A DNA stretch of 64,000 bases from assembly GCA_963169455.1 (NCBI GenBank), contig CAUJDW010000107.1:1-64000 (forward strand). Direction: 5' to 3'. A model generated the notes under the pieces. The model was not told the origin of the DNA, searched no databases, and was given only the letters and a program-made list of their open reading frames with translations. Every line of letters starts with the position of its first letter. The first letter of the stretch is position 1. The translations under genes were made by a program, and so were the position numbers. Positions 7,873 to 17,300 of this stretch are shown here, piece after piece. Origin of the DNA: Bacteroidota bacterium (GTDB lineage: Bacteria; Bacteroidota; Bacteroidia; Chitinophagales; Saprospiraceae).

Positions 7873-9249
7873 TCAGGCAAACAAAGCCTGGAAGAGCTCC
7901 TCGATCTTGCCCACCGTCCGGATGCGGATGTCGTAACGCCTGGGGTCGAGCCCTTTGAGGTTGTATTTGGATATGAATATTTCCGTGAACCCCAGCCTGT
8001 TCGCCTCCTGGATGCGCTGTTCGATGCGGTTTACGGCGCGGATTTCTCCCGACAGGCCTACTTCGGCAGCGAAACAGATGTTGGTAGGGATGGCGATGTC
8101 TTCCAGCGAAGAGATCAGGGCGCTGATGATGGCCAGGTCGATAGCGGGGTCGTCAACGCGGATGCCGCCGGCGATGTTGAGGTAAACGTCGTTTTGAAAA
8201 AAGGGCAGCCCGGCGCGTTTTTCAAGAACGGCCAGCAGCATGCCCAGCCGCCGCAGGTCGAACCCGGTGGCGGAGCGCTGCGGCGCCGAATAGACCGACC
8301 GGCTCACCAGGGCCTGGGTTTCGATGAGCATGGGCCGCAGCCCTTCGATAGTGGCTGCAACGGCGCTGCCGCTGAGGTCCTCGTCCTTCTGGGAGAGCAA
8401 AAGCTCGGAGGGGTTGGGCACTTCCCGGAGGCCGCTGGCCTGCATCTCGTAGATGCCCAGTTCGTCCGTGCTGCCGAAGCGGTTCTTGATGGTACGGAGA
8501 ATGCGGTAGGTGTAGTTCTGGTCTCCCTCGAACTGCAGCACGGCGTCGACGATGTGTTCCAGCAGCTTAGGGCCTGCAATGGAGCCTTCCTTGGTAATGT
8601 GGCCAATGAGAAAGACGGGGATGTTGCTCTCCTTGGCAAAGCGCTGCAGCTCGCCGGCACATTCCCGAACCTGGGAGACGCTGCCGGGCATGGATTCGAT
8701 GTGCGGGCTGGACAGCGTCTGTATCGAGTCGATGATGATCAGGCCCGGATCCAGTTGCTCGGCCTGCGCCAGTATCTTGGTAGTGTTCGTTTCGGTGAGG
8801 ATGTAACAGTGGGCAGCCTGTTCGCCGATGCGGTCGGCCCGCATTTTAATTTGTTCGTCACTTTCTTCGCCGGATACGTAGAGCACTTTCGTTTTCAGAT
8901 GCAGGGCTACTTGCAGCAGGAGCGTGGACTTGCCTATGCCCGGCTGCCCGCCGATCAGCACAAGGGAGCCGGGGACGATGCCGCCTCCCAGCACCCGGTT
9001 CAGCTCACCATCAGGGGCGAGCAGGCGTTGTGTGTTTCCCGCTTGTATTTCCGGCAGCGGAACAGGCCTGGCGCCGGCTTTTTTGTCTGCTCCTTTCCAG
9101 GGGCGGCGTTTCTCCTCTTCGGTAACTTCCCGGGAAATGACTTCTTCCACATAGGTGTTCCACTCCCCGCAGTGCGGGCATTTTCCCACCCACTTCGGGG
9201 CCACGGCGCCACAATTCGTACAGGCGAATATTTTTTTTACCTTGGCCAA
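7873..9249 (-). CDS. radA: DNA repair protein RadA (Sms)
   Basis: A 458-residue RecA-like ATPase that promotes branch migration of recombination intermediates. It has an N-terminal C4 zinc finger (C10, C13, C24, C27), Walker A GGQPGIGKST near residue 100, and the RadA-specific KNRFGSTDELGIYEM near 255. A C-terminal Lon-protease-like domain (about 290-458) contains DLAIISALISS. Length is standard. A 38-bp palindrome lies 29 bp upstream of the start codon (9279-9316), suggesting dedicated regulation. Confidence 0.96.
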   Translation of the reverse strand: MAKVKKIFACTNCGAVAPKWVGKCPHCGEWNTYVEEVISREVTEEEKRRPWKGADKKAGARPVPLPEIQAGNTQRLLAPDGELNRVLGGGIVPGSLVLIGGQPGIGKSTLLLQVALHLKTKVLYVSGEESDEQIKMRADRIGEQAAHCYILTETNTTKILAQAEQLDPGLIIIDSIQTLSSPHIESMPGSVSQVRECAGELQRFAKESNIPVFLIGHITKEGSIAGPKLLEHIVDAVLQFEGDQNYTYRILRTIKNRFGSTDELGIYEMQASGLREVPNPSELLLSQKDEDLSGSAVAATIEGLRPMLIETQALVSRSVYSAPQRSATGFDLRRLGMLLAVLEKRAGLPFFQNDVYLNIAGGIRVDDPAIDLAIISALISSLEDIAIPTNICFAAEVGLSGEIRAVNRIEQRIQEANRLGFTEIFISKYNLKGLDPRRYDIRIRTVGKIEELFQALFA

Positions 9250-9278
9250 CTTTTTTTTCTTTTTGCAGTTATTCCAAT

Positions 9279-9316
9279 TTGACGTATTTTTATCTCTAGA
9301 TATGAATATACGTCAA
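9279..9316. promoter_or_regulatory. 38-bp dyad, candidate operator upstream of radA
   Basis: The outer arms ttgacgtat (9279-9287) and atacgtcaa (9308-9316) are perfect inverted repeats. The centre is the palindrome tctaga (9295-9300), exactly on the same symmetry axis at 9297.5. Sixteen of 19 half-site positions pair. The region is AT-rich and lies between radA (minus strand) and the candidate small RNA (plus strand). A dimeric repressor or activator could bind here. The protein is unknown. Confidence 0.55.
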
Positions 9317-9507
9317 GATTTATTAATCTGTTCAATTACTTTTAAAAGGGCTTGTAGTTTAAATAAAATTGTCTTATTTTGATGTGGCAAAGCAGGAGGA
9401 GGAGAGGATGAAATCCTGTAAAGCTAATTGATTATCACGGCATTGTGATCGTTTGCGGTAAAAAAGCGGCGCAAAATTATTTTAATTGAAAATATCTTTT
9501 AACTTTG

Positions 9508-9676
9508 CGTTAAAATGACACGAAGAGCAGAACAAAAGTATTCTGCGCGCTGTAATTCAGATAGGTTAGATTTCGACTCTTTCGAGAAAGAGCATTCATA
9601 TGTAGATTGTTTTCATTTGGTTTTTTGGGGTTATACAGGGTGCTGCGCTTCGGCGTAGCTACCCTGTTTTTTTTTT
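9508..9676 (+). ncRNA. Candidate small RNA (or very short leaderless ORF)
   Basis: A Bacteroidota-type -7 element, taactttg (TAnnTTTG), lies at 9500-9507, and a strong intrinsic terminator ends the segment at 9635-9676. The 120 bases between contain small hairpins: gcagaa with ttctgc at about 9527-9546, ctgtaattcag near 9552, and ctctttc with gaaagag near 9580. A clear -33 TTG element at the right spacing is missing. An ATG at 9515 opens a 47-codon frame that ends inside the terminator stem; it looks like no known protein. I cannot assign it to a known RNA family. Confidence 0.45.
9635..9676 (+). terminator. Strong intrinsic terminator with UUCG loop
   Basis: A 14-bp stem: acagggt (9635-9641) pairs with accctgt (9661-9667), and gctgcgc (9642-9648) pairs with gcgtagc (9653-9659). 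It has a ttcg tetraloop, one bulged T at 9660 and a run of ten T at 9667-9676. The T run is on the plus strand only, so it ends a rightward transcript. It is not oriented for the minus-strand L,D-transpeptidase gene that stops at 9681. Confidence 0.9.
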
Positions 9677-9680
9677 GCGG

Positions 9681-10718
9681 TCATTCCATTTCGCAGAGGC
9701 ATTCGCCCCGGTGCTTCCGGGATACGCGAACCAGGGTTGCGGTAATAGCCTTCCGCCTTCTCTCTTTGTCCACCTTTCCCTTCCACCCGTAAATGTCCTT
9801 GAGTACAATGGTGTCGCCCCTGCTGTTTTCAATCTGCAGTTCGTAGCGTATTTGCACCCGGGCGCCCAAAGGCGCGTAGTAGTATAGTATCCAGGAATCT
9901 CCTTCCCCCAGCCCGATACAACCGTTGGAATAGGCCTTGCCCAGTGTCCTGGGGTTGGTCGTCGGATGTATGAGCTGCCCGTACCGCTGCCCGTCGATTT
10001 CGGGCTCCAGCCAGGGAATGAGCGGCATGAGGGTGGTGCGGCCGTCGTCTCTCCTGGTGTGGGTAAAACGCCGGCCGGTATGGGGGTCCAGGAAAAGGGG
10101 ATAACGGGAGATGCGGATGATGCGCCCTTCGCCGGGGCGGGTGCGCAGGTCAACTGTCGTGCCTGCCAACGCCAGATAGCGCTTCTGGTTTCGCCCAACC
10201 CGGATGGGAAAGCCGTAAATGGTGTCGCCCTGTTCTATAATGCGCAGGCGAAATTCGGGGATGTTGATGTCGATCACCGTGGAGGCCATCCTTCGCAGCA
10301 GGGAATCCGCCGCGATGGGCCCGGGTAAAATAAGGGTGTCGCCCTGGCGCAGCGCCAGCAAAAGCTGCTGGTCGAAAACGAAGCTGTCGAGCGCCATCAT
10401 CCGGTAATAGTCTGTACCGGCCAGGGTATCGATAATCCAGGGGTTGGCGCGCACCAGCAGGTGCTCGCTCAGTGGGTAGGGGAGCAGGCTGTCGGTACAG
10501 GCGATGAGGGAGTCCAGAAATGAAAAAAAGTCCCTGATCCGCACATCATAGGGCACGGCGATCAGCCCTGCCGGCGGCTCCGGCTGCCCGCCGGGCGTGA
10601 TGGGCGCAGCCTCCGTGCTGTCTTTCACAAGAGGAGCCTCCGCAGCGGGAGGCGAATGCCGGCAGGCCGAACCCCAAAAGATTGCCATTGCCATAAACAC
10701 TCCGGCTACATACCTCAT
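9681..10718 (-). CDS. L,D-transpeptidase (YkuD) family lipoprotein
   Basis: A 345-residue lipoprotein. The signal peptide ends in lipobox FWGSAC (C19). The C-terminal YkuD domain contains QLIHPTTNPRTLGKAYSNGC with the catalytic cysteine at C267. YkuD enzymes form 3-3 peptidoglycan crosslinks or attach proteins to peptidoglycan. The usual arginine after GC[IV] is replaced by glycine (SNGCIGLG), which is a divergence. The start at 10718 was preferred over 10727 because it gives a standard signal sequence. Upstream lies a 260-bp gap with two inverted repeats. Confidence 0.85.
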   Translation of the reverse strand: MRYVAGVFMAMAIFWGSACRHSPPAAEAPLVKDSTEAAPITPGGQPEPPAGLIAVPYDVRIRDFFSFLDSLIACTDSLLPYPLSEHLLVRANPWIIDTLAGTDYYRMMALDSFVFDQQLLLALRQGDTLILPGPIAADSLLRRMASTVIDINIPEFRLRIIEQGDTIYGFPIRVGRNQKRYLALAGTTVDLRTRPGEGRIIRISRYPLFLDPHTGRRFTHTRRDDGRTTLMPLIPWLEPEIDGQRYGQLIHPTTNPRTLGKAYSNGCIGLGEGDSWILYYYAPLGARVQIRYELQIENSRGDTIVLKDIYGWKGKVDKERRRKAITATLVRVSRKHRGECLCEME

Positions 10719-10862
10719 GAGCACCATCCTTTTTATTATATAAACGCGCTTTTGAGGCCGGAAGCGCCTTCCTTTGGCGCCTGGCCCGGGAGGCTGTTAT
10801 GCTGATGAGGAGTGTTTTCGGATTATGCTTTTTCCGGGCAACGCAGGCAGGGAGGAATGGCG

Positions 10863-10897
10863 CCTGCGGGGCCTGTTTGTTTCGGCAGCCCCGCAGG
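10863..10897. terminator. GC-rich inverted repeat
   Basis: cctgcggggc (10863-10872) and gccccgcagg (10888-10897) form a 10-bp stem with a 15-base loop. No T run follows on either strand. It lies downstream of the BI-1 gene and upstream of the L,D-transpeptidase gene, both on the minus strand. Confidence 0.5.
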
Positions 10898-10912
10898 TGC
10901 ATTAAGAGTTAG

Positions 10913-10985
10913 AGCATGTTTGGAGGCCGGATTTGAAAGCGAAAAGTGGCCTTTTTTAGCTCAAAGGCTGGCCTCCAAACATGCT
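10913..10985 (-). terminator. Long inverted repeat directly after the BI-1 gene
   Basis: agcatgtttggaggcc (10913-10928) and ggcctccaaacatgct (10970-10985) are perfect 16-bp inverted arms around a 41-base loop. The right arm ends one base from the BI-1 stop codon. It probably stabilises or terminates the BI-1 transcript, but no clear poly-T tract is present. Confidence 0.55.
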
Positions 10986-10986
10986 T

Positions 10987-11757
10987 TTAATCATTGGAAG
11001 AGAAAATAGCGATCAGCCGCAGGATTTCGATATAGAGCCATACCAGGGTAACGAGCAGGCCCATGGCCGAAAACCACTCCATGTAGGAGGGCGCGCCGTA
11101 TTGTTCGCCTTTTTCGAAGTTGTCGAAATCCAGCAGCAGGTTCAGCGCCGCCACCCCGACGATCAGGAGGCTGATGCCGATGCCGATCAGCCCGCCTTCG
11201 TGCAGGTAGGGCATATTGATGCCGAACATGGAAAGCACCCAGGTGAGCAGGTACACCACGAGGATGCCGCCCGTAGCCATGACGACCCCGGTGCGGAACT
11301 TGCTCGTCACCTTGATGATGCCGGATTTGTAAATGAACAGCATCAGGAAAAATACCGCCATGGTCAGGGTGACGGCCTGGAAAACGATGCCATTGAACGC
11401 ATAGGCGTACATGGCAGAGATGGCGCCCACGAAAAGGCCTTCGAGGCCTGCATAAACGGGGGCCAGCGTCGGCGAATACTGGGGCCGGAAGGAGGAGATC
11501 AGCACTACGATCAGCCCGCCGATGGCGCCGCCCCACATGAAGAGGGGGCTGGGGCTGTTGAAGCTGATGGCCGCCGTGACGAGCATGATGCCGCCCAGGA
11601 TGAACGACTTATTGATGGCGCCCTGCACGGTCATGCGCTCGCGAATGACGCCGGCCTGCGTCATATCTGCATCGAGCACGTCTTGTGAGGCTTCCTGATA
11701 AACCCGGTCTTTCATCACGGGGTTATGCGATTCGAAAAAATTTCTTCTTCTACTCAT
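10987..11757 (-). CDS. Bax inhibitor-1/YccA family membrane protein
   Basis: A 256-residue inner-membrane protein with about seven hydrophobic segments after a polar N-terminus of roughly 50 residues (MSRRRNFFESHNPVMKD). The family pattern is visible in FVGAISAMYAYAFNGIVFQA and in the C-terminal LNLLLDFDNFEKGEQYGAP, which carries the paired aspartates seen in calcium-leak BI-1 proteins such as YetJ. It probably acts in ion homeostasis or membrane quality control. It is a single gene with a long palindrome right after its stop. Confidence 0.9.
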   Translation of the reverse strand: MSRRRNFFESHNPVMKDRVYQEASQDVLDADMTQAGVIRERMTVQGAINKSFILGGIMLVTAAISFNSPSPLFMWGGAIGGLIVVLISSFRPQYSPTLAPVYAGLEGLFVGAISAMYAYAFNGIVFQAVTLTMAVFFLMLFIYKSGIIKVTSKFRTGVVMATGGILVVYLLTWVLSMFGINMPYLHEGGLIGIGISLLIVGVAALNLLLDFDNFEKGEQYGAPSYMEWFSAMGLLVTLVWLYIEILRLIAIFSSND

Positions 11758-11985
11758 GGTTTGCTTTTTTTTGGCTGCCTAAATATAGAACGAACCACTT
11801 ACCTGTACAACAGCGCCGGCCAAATTGTTGCGGCCCGGCAGGCCAATGCCGCCAGTTTGCCGGCCAAACGGGCCGTTTGCCTGTACCAATCACCTCGACG
11901 AATCCGGGGATTTCCCGGCTCTTTCCCACTTTTAACCCGGCCGATCCCGGCAGGTGCCGAGAAGACGGGCTGGTTCCTCTTCCCA

Positions 11986-12609
11986 TTACTCCTTTTCCGG
12001 CCTGGCGTAGGGCATGCGTTTCAGCAGGCTGGCCCGGTAGTAGCTGTCCAGCCCGCCAACGGCGACCAGGCCGGAATTGTCCAGATCCACATGGCCTTCC
12101 GCTCCGATCATGCCCTCTTCAACAAGAGCCTCTATGACCCGCCCGACGACCAGTATGGAGCCGTTGGCGGTGATGTGGTGCTCCTCCTCGTATTGCAGCC
12201 CTAGTTTGATGGGGCTCTCCAGCACGTAAGGCGCGGGGTGGGCGCTGGTGTACTGGGGCGATAGGCCGCAGGCGTCGAACTCGGAAGTCTGTTCATCGTA
12301 TTTGGCTGAGGTTTGATGGGCCTTTTCGAAAAAACTTTCCGCCACCAGGTTGATGGTGAAAAAGCCGCGCGCCCTGATGTTGTGATAGGTCTGCCGCGGC
12401 ACGGTCAGCGGGCGCATCACGAAGCCCAGGTATGGGGGAGTGGCGCTGATGTGCACCACGGAATTGAAAATGGCCAGGTTGGAAATGCCCCGGTGGCTGA
12501 CGGTGCCGATCAGGCTGGCGCTTTTAAAGCCGGATATCGTGTTCATCAGGTTGCGGCGGTAATCGCGCTCCATGCCGAGCATGTCGTCCAGTGAAAATAT
12601 TTTTTCCAT
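11986..12609 (-). CDS. Flavin reductase family protein (FMN-binding split barrel)
   Basis: A 207-residue protein of the flavin reductase/flavoredoxin family. Typical segments are SLIGTVSHRGISNLAIFNSV (residues 32-51), LGFVMRPLTVPRQTYHNI and FFTINLVAESF. The C-terminal strand region contains NSGLVAVGGLDSYYR. Such proteins bind FMN and reduce flavins or act as electron carriers. The partner is unknown. It is 4 bp downstream of the T9SS type B gene's stop region on the same strand, but the two have no obvious functional link. Confidence 0.87.
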   Translation of the reverse strand: MEKIFSLDDMLGMERDYRRNLMNTISGFKSASLIGTVSHRGISNLAIFNSVVHISATPPYLGFVMRPLTVPRQTYHNIRARGFFTINLVAESFFEKAHQTSAKYDEQTSEFDACGLSPQYTSAHPAPYVLESPIKLGLQYEEEHHITANGSILVVGRVIEALVEEGMIGAEGHVDLDNSGLVAVGGLDSYYRASLLKRMPYARPEKE

Positions 12610-12613
12610 GATG

Positions 12614-13780
12614 TTACCGGATTAAAGTTACGTCGCCAGCCAGGGATAAATGCTCCCCATTGGCGCCGGTGAATTCCAGGGTGTAGTGGTAGGTATCGGC
12701 CGGCGCCGGGCGGCCCTTCAGGTTTCCGTCCCAGGCTTCACCGGGGGTTGAAGTTTGAAACACCTTCCCACCCCAGCGGTTAAAGATACGGAATTCCATC
12801 TGAAAGCCCTGGCAATCTTCCGGCAACAGAATGCCGAAAAGGTCGTTGACGCCATCGCCGTTCGGGCTAAAGGCATTGGGGAAAACAGGCCGGCAACGGC
12901 AATCATCCATCACGACGCTTATGCTGTCGGTAACAACAGCGCAGGATTCAAGTGTCACCGAAACGCTGTAGGTTCCGGCTTCTTCCACCTGAAACATGGG
13001 GGCCGTTGAGCCGTCCTCCCACAGATACGCGACAGCTCCGGGGATAGCAGCATTCAATTCCACCGCGGCTTCTTCGCAGTGCCGGATTTCCGTTTCCGCA
13101 AACACATCGGGCGGCGGCGGCAGAGGGGGCCCTTCATAAATGACTTCCAGCCGTGGGCGAAGGGAAGGATTATCTGCTTCGCTGGAGGCAAAAATGAGCT
13201 TTTGATAATAATCCTCCAGCTCGAAGCGCAACAAAAAGCCGTAACCGGCGGCAGGGTCAGCGGCAATATCTCTGGCCAGGGCAGTGACATCCAGGTTCTC
13301 GAAATTTTGGGTATTGCTCTGTGGCGCCGGCATGACGAGTTCGTTTTCACTCGTAAAGGCCGGACGGGTGCCCCAGGTAACCGCTGACTCTTCCCAGGGT
13401 TCGATGATGCGCTGTATCAGCCACCGGTGGGGCAGCCCGGTTTCCGCCGGAGTAGAATGGCTGCCGTCGGCGTTTTGCGCAAGGTGGAAGAGGGATAGCC
13501 GGGCCTCCAGGATGCTGGCGCCGGCCGGCAACTGCCGGAGGGCGGGAAAGTCCAGCAATACCCAGCGGCGGCCGGGAATGCCGCCCCAGGTCCATTCCAT
13601 CACAGGCAGGTAACTTTCCCCGAAATTGCGCTCCCAGGGTTTGCCGAAAGTGGGCGATTCCTGTTCCAGATGCCAGATGTGCACATCCTTGCCGCACTCA
13701 GGGCCAGGCTGCAGCAGGAGGGTTTGCTGAGCCGATAAGCTGCCGGCAAGGAGAAGGAGGAACAAAATAAGGCGCCCCAT
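12614..13780 (-). CDS. Secreted DNRLRE-domain protein with T9SS type B sorting domain
   Basis: A 388-residue exported protein. It has an N-terminal signal peptide (MGRLILFLLLLAGSLSAQ), then a DNRLRE-like beta domain at about residues 20-210 (WVLLDFPAL, WEESAVTWGTRPAF). A short Ig/PKD-like segment follows near 225-290 (AYLWEDGSTAPMFQVEEAG). A gliding-motility-associated CHU_C domain closes the protein at about 295-388 (FPNAFSPNGDGVNDLF, FNRWGGKVFQ). CHU_C marks type B cargo of the type IX secretion system, so the protein is probably surface-bound or released. No catalytic motif is seen. Confidence 0.88.
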   Translation of the reverse strand: MGRLILFLLLLAGSLSAQQTLLLQPGPECGKDVHIWHLEQESPTFGKPWERNFGESYLPVMEWTWGGIPGRRWVLLDFPALRQLPAGASILEARLSLFHLAQNADGSHSTPAETGLPHRWLIQRIIEPWEESAVTWGTRPAFTSENELVMPAPQSNTQNFENLDVTALARDIAADPAAGYGFLLRFELEDYYQKLIFASSEADNPSLRPRLEVIYEGPPLPPPPDVFAETEIRHCEEAAVELNAAIPGAVAYLWEDGSTAPMFQVEEAGTYSVSVTLESCAVVTDSISVVMDDCRCRPVFPNAFSPNGDGVNDLFGILLPEDCQGFQMEFRIFNRWGGKVFQTSTPGEAWDGNLKGRPAPADTYHYTLEFTGANGEHLSLAGDVTLIR

Positions 13781-13860
13781 GATTTTATCTTTTAAGCGTT
13801 AGTGGAAAAAATTGAGTACCTTCCCGATGAACATTTCCGGCTAAATTAGAATTTTTCTAT

Positions 13861-14337
13861 ATGCCTGAAAAGGAAAAGCCCATCAAAGTGCCTGCCTTCA
13901 GCGAGGAACAAAGCCGGTACACCCCGGAAAACCGCTCCAGGCTGATGCGCCGCATCCGCTCGGCGGACACCAAGCCGGAACTCATGCTGCGCCGGGCTTT
14001 GTGGCGCCTGGGCTACCGCTACCGCAAAGGCGTCCGCGATTTGCCCGGCAAGCCGGATATTGCCATCAAAAAATACAAGGTGGCCGTTTTTATAGACGGA
14101 GAATTCTGGCACGGCTACAACTGGGCCGAAAAAAAGCCGCGCATCCGGGAAAACCGGGAATACTGGATACCCAAAATCGAACGCAACATGCAGCGCGACC
14201 GCGAAAACACCCTGGCGCTCCAGGAAATGGGCTGGACGGTCTTCCGGTTCTGGGAGCATAAGCTGAAAAAGGATTTCGATATCTGCCTGCAGGCTGTTGC
14301 TTCTGAACTGGAAAGGAGAAAGCGCGGTGCACCCTGA
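13861..14337 (+). CDS. vsr: Very short patch repair (Vsr)-like endonuclease
   Basis: A 158-residue protein matching the Vsr fold: MRRIRSADTKPELMLRRALW, then LPGKPDIAIKKYKVAVFIDG with the catalytic aspartate, then FWHGYNW. NMQRDRENTLALQEMGWTVF and FWEHKLKK follow. Vsr nicks T:G mismatches made by deamination of 5-methylcytosine. No cytosine methyltransferase gene is in this window, so the protein is an orphan here. The N-terminal extension of about 30 residues is longer than in E. coli Vsr. It is divergent from the T9SS type B gene, and its stop precedes the first subtilase by 55 bp. Confidence 0.85.
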   Translation: MPEKEKPIKVPAFSEEQSRYTPENRSRLMRRIRSADTKPELMLRRALWRLGYRYRKGVRDLPGKPDIAIKKYKVAVFIDGEFWHGYNWAEKKPRIRENREYWIPKIERNMQRDRENTLALQEMGWTVFRFWEHKLKKDFDICLQAVASELERRKRGAP

Positions 14338-14392
14338 AGTATTATTTCCTATCTTGGACTCCATTTTCTGGCTTGCAAACCCTTTTCGTATT

Positions 14393-17300
14393 ATGAAAGT
14401 GTGGAAAAAACGCTTCCTCTGCCTGGCTCAGGGCCTGATAGCCGGGCTTTTTCTCCCTGCTGTCGCCCAAAACCCGGAACCTTCCGCCCTGACACCCGGG
14501 TTGATGGAAACGCTGGAAAAACAGCCGGACGGCCACCATTCTGTCTATCTCGTTTTATCGGAACGCCTCGATGTGCGGGCGCTCGAGGAGGAGCTGAAAA
14601 CCCGCGGCGCCAGCATGCAGGAACGGGCTTTCCGGATCATTACCGGCCTGCAGGGAAAAGCGGCGGAAACACAACCCGCTCTGCTGGCGGAACTTGAAAA
14701 GATGGAAGGCGTACGCCCTTCATCCATCAGGCCCTTCTGGATTGCCAACGCCATCTTCGTGGAAGCGGATTACGGCGCCATAAGCCGCCTCAGCCGCCAC
14801 CCGGCAGTCGGTTATATCGATTTAAACTGGCCGCTCCGGATAGTCGGAAACGGTTCTGCGGAAAAGGCCGCTCCCATGCTGGCCAACAATCTCGAACCGG
14901 GGCTGGCGGCCATCGGCGCGCCCGAACTCTGGGCGATGGGTTATACCGGTTACGGCCGCAAAGTGCTCATTATCGATACCGGGCAGGAAGTAGATCATCC
15001 GGCCTTGTTCAACCAGTTTGCCTACCACAACCTGCCCCTGGAAGAAGCCTGGGCTAGCCCCGATGCCGTCGGCTACTGCGACAGCCACGGCACCAACGTC
15101 GCCAGTTGCGCCGTCGGCATGGACCGCATCGCCCGCGATACGCTGGGCGTGGCCTACGACGGGCAATGGATGGGCGGGCCCATCTTCCTCAACCTCGTTG
15201 CCGGCGGCTCCTGCCAGTACAGCGGAACCGTCCTGAGTTCCTTCCAGACCATGCAATGGGCGCTCAACCCCGACGGCAACGCGGCAACCACCGACGATAT
15301 GCCCGACGTGATCAACAACTCCTGGGGCGGAACGGCATCGGTTGCCGATTGCTTCAACGGCGTCGAACGCGACCTCTACGACGCCCTGATGGGGGCGGGG
15401 ATCGCGGTGGTTTACGCAGCCGGTAATGAAGGCCCCGGCGCTTCCACCATTTCCCGGCCCGGCGTCCTGAACTACGACCTGGTGCGCATTTTTACGGTGG
15501 GCAACCTGAACGCCAACAACCCGGCTTATCCGATCAATGCTTCTTCCAGCAGGGGGCCTTCAATCTGCAGCGGTTCCGGTTCACTGACCATCAAGCCCGA
15601 GGTGTCGGCTCCCGGCACCCAGGTCCGGATGGCCGATGTCGGCGGCGGGTACACGGCGCAGGATGGGACTTCCTTCGCCGCGCCCCATGTCGCAGGGGCC
15701 ATCATGTTGCTCAAACAGGCCTTCCCTTACCTCTCCGGTGAGGATATCATGCTCGCCCTTTACTTCTCCTGCACCGACCTGGGCCAGCCCGGCGAGGATA
15801 ACGTTTATGGGATGGGCCTGATCAACCTGCCGGCGGCATTCCAGTACCTGATTGGCCAGGGGCATGTCCCTGAACTACCTGCCGATGCGCCCAATGATGT
15901 CGTTCTGCTTCGGGTGCTGACGCCAGAATTCAACTGCGTGGAAGCTGCCAGCCCGCTTGTTTTGGTGGAAAACAACGGGACGGACACTCTCCACTCCATC
16001 ACCTTCCGCCTGAGCCTGGAAGATATAGCCGTTCCGGCCCTTGAACACAACTGGGAAGGAGCGTTGCCGCCCAAAGGGCGCCTGGAAATCCAGTTGCCGC
16101 CGCTCAGCGCCCCTGCCGGCAGACACGTGCTGATCGTGGATGCCATCCAGGCCAACGGGCAGCCGGACGCCCGGGCACTGAACAACCGCCTGAAAATAGA
16201 TGTAAAAGTTGTTTCTGAAGATAAAATTCCCGCGGAGGTAGCCGGCGAAGCCCCGGTGTGCCAGAATGGGCAGGCCCTGTTGCGGAGCCTGTATGACGGC
16301 CCGGCCCGCGTGCGTTGGTATAATGCGGAAGAAGGCGGAACCTTGCTCGGCGAAGGCAACCCATTCCTGCTTGGGGCCGGCAGTGGCCAGCAAACGGTTT
16401 ACGCCAGGCTGTCCCCGCTGGTGCGGGTAGGGAAAAACGATTATTCCGGGAACGCCCAGATGAGCGATGCCGCGCAGGGGCTCATTTTTGACGCCGAAAC
16501 CACATTCTACCTGCGTTCCGTCAAGGTTTACGCCGAAGAAGCCGGCGGCCGGCTGATCAAACTGATCCGCGCCGATGGTTCGACGGTCAACAAGATCGTC
16601 CAGTTGCAGGCCGGCGAACAACGGGCAGTGCTCGACCTTCTGATCCAGCCGGGAGAAGGCCAGCGACTGGTGCTCGAAGCCGGCAAACCGCTGCGCTTTA
16701 CGGTGGGAAGCGCCAGTTTCCCCTACGTGGCGCCCAACGTTTTGTCTATCCGCCGCTCGACCAACAGCGCCTTTTTTTATTATTACTTTTTTGACTGGGA
16801 GATCGAATTCGATTACTTCTGCGGCCGCACGCCGGTTGAAGTCGAGGTGGCTGCAGGTACGGCGCCTCAGGCGGCTTTCAGCCCGCAGGACACCACCATT
16901 GATCTTGCTTCCGGCTTCAATGAGGTCGCCTTCACCAACCAGGCGGAGGGCGCCGTATCCTGGCTTTGGAATTTCGGAGACGGCTCCGCCAGCGAAGCCC
17001 AAAACCCCGTCCATGCCTATGGAGATACGGGCCTGTATCAGGTGACGCTCACCGTCACCGGGCCTGAGGGGTGCAGCAGCAGCAGCACCGGAAGCGTCCA
17101 GGTGACGGAAGGCCTTGTCAATAGCGCCGGGCCTTCCGCTGAAAGCGAAGGCTTCCTATTGTTTCCCAATCCGGCACAGGAGCGGCTGTTCCTCGACTTT
17201 GGCCGCCAACTCCCCGCCGGCGGCGCCGTCGTGATCACGGATGTGCTGGGCAGGGCGGTTTTGACCCACCGGCTTGAACCTTTTTCCGGGCCTGCGGTTG

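Noticed and set aside
9434..9449. Crp-type binding site atcac-N6-gtgat
   Set aside because: The half-sites face the opposite way from the TGTGA-N6-TCACA arrangement.
9515..9658. Short protein gene inside the candidate RNA
   Set aside because: A 47-codon open frame is not unlikely by chance, has no Shine-Dalgarno, and its stop falls inside a terminator stem; kept only as an alternative.
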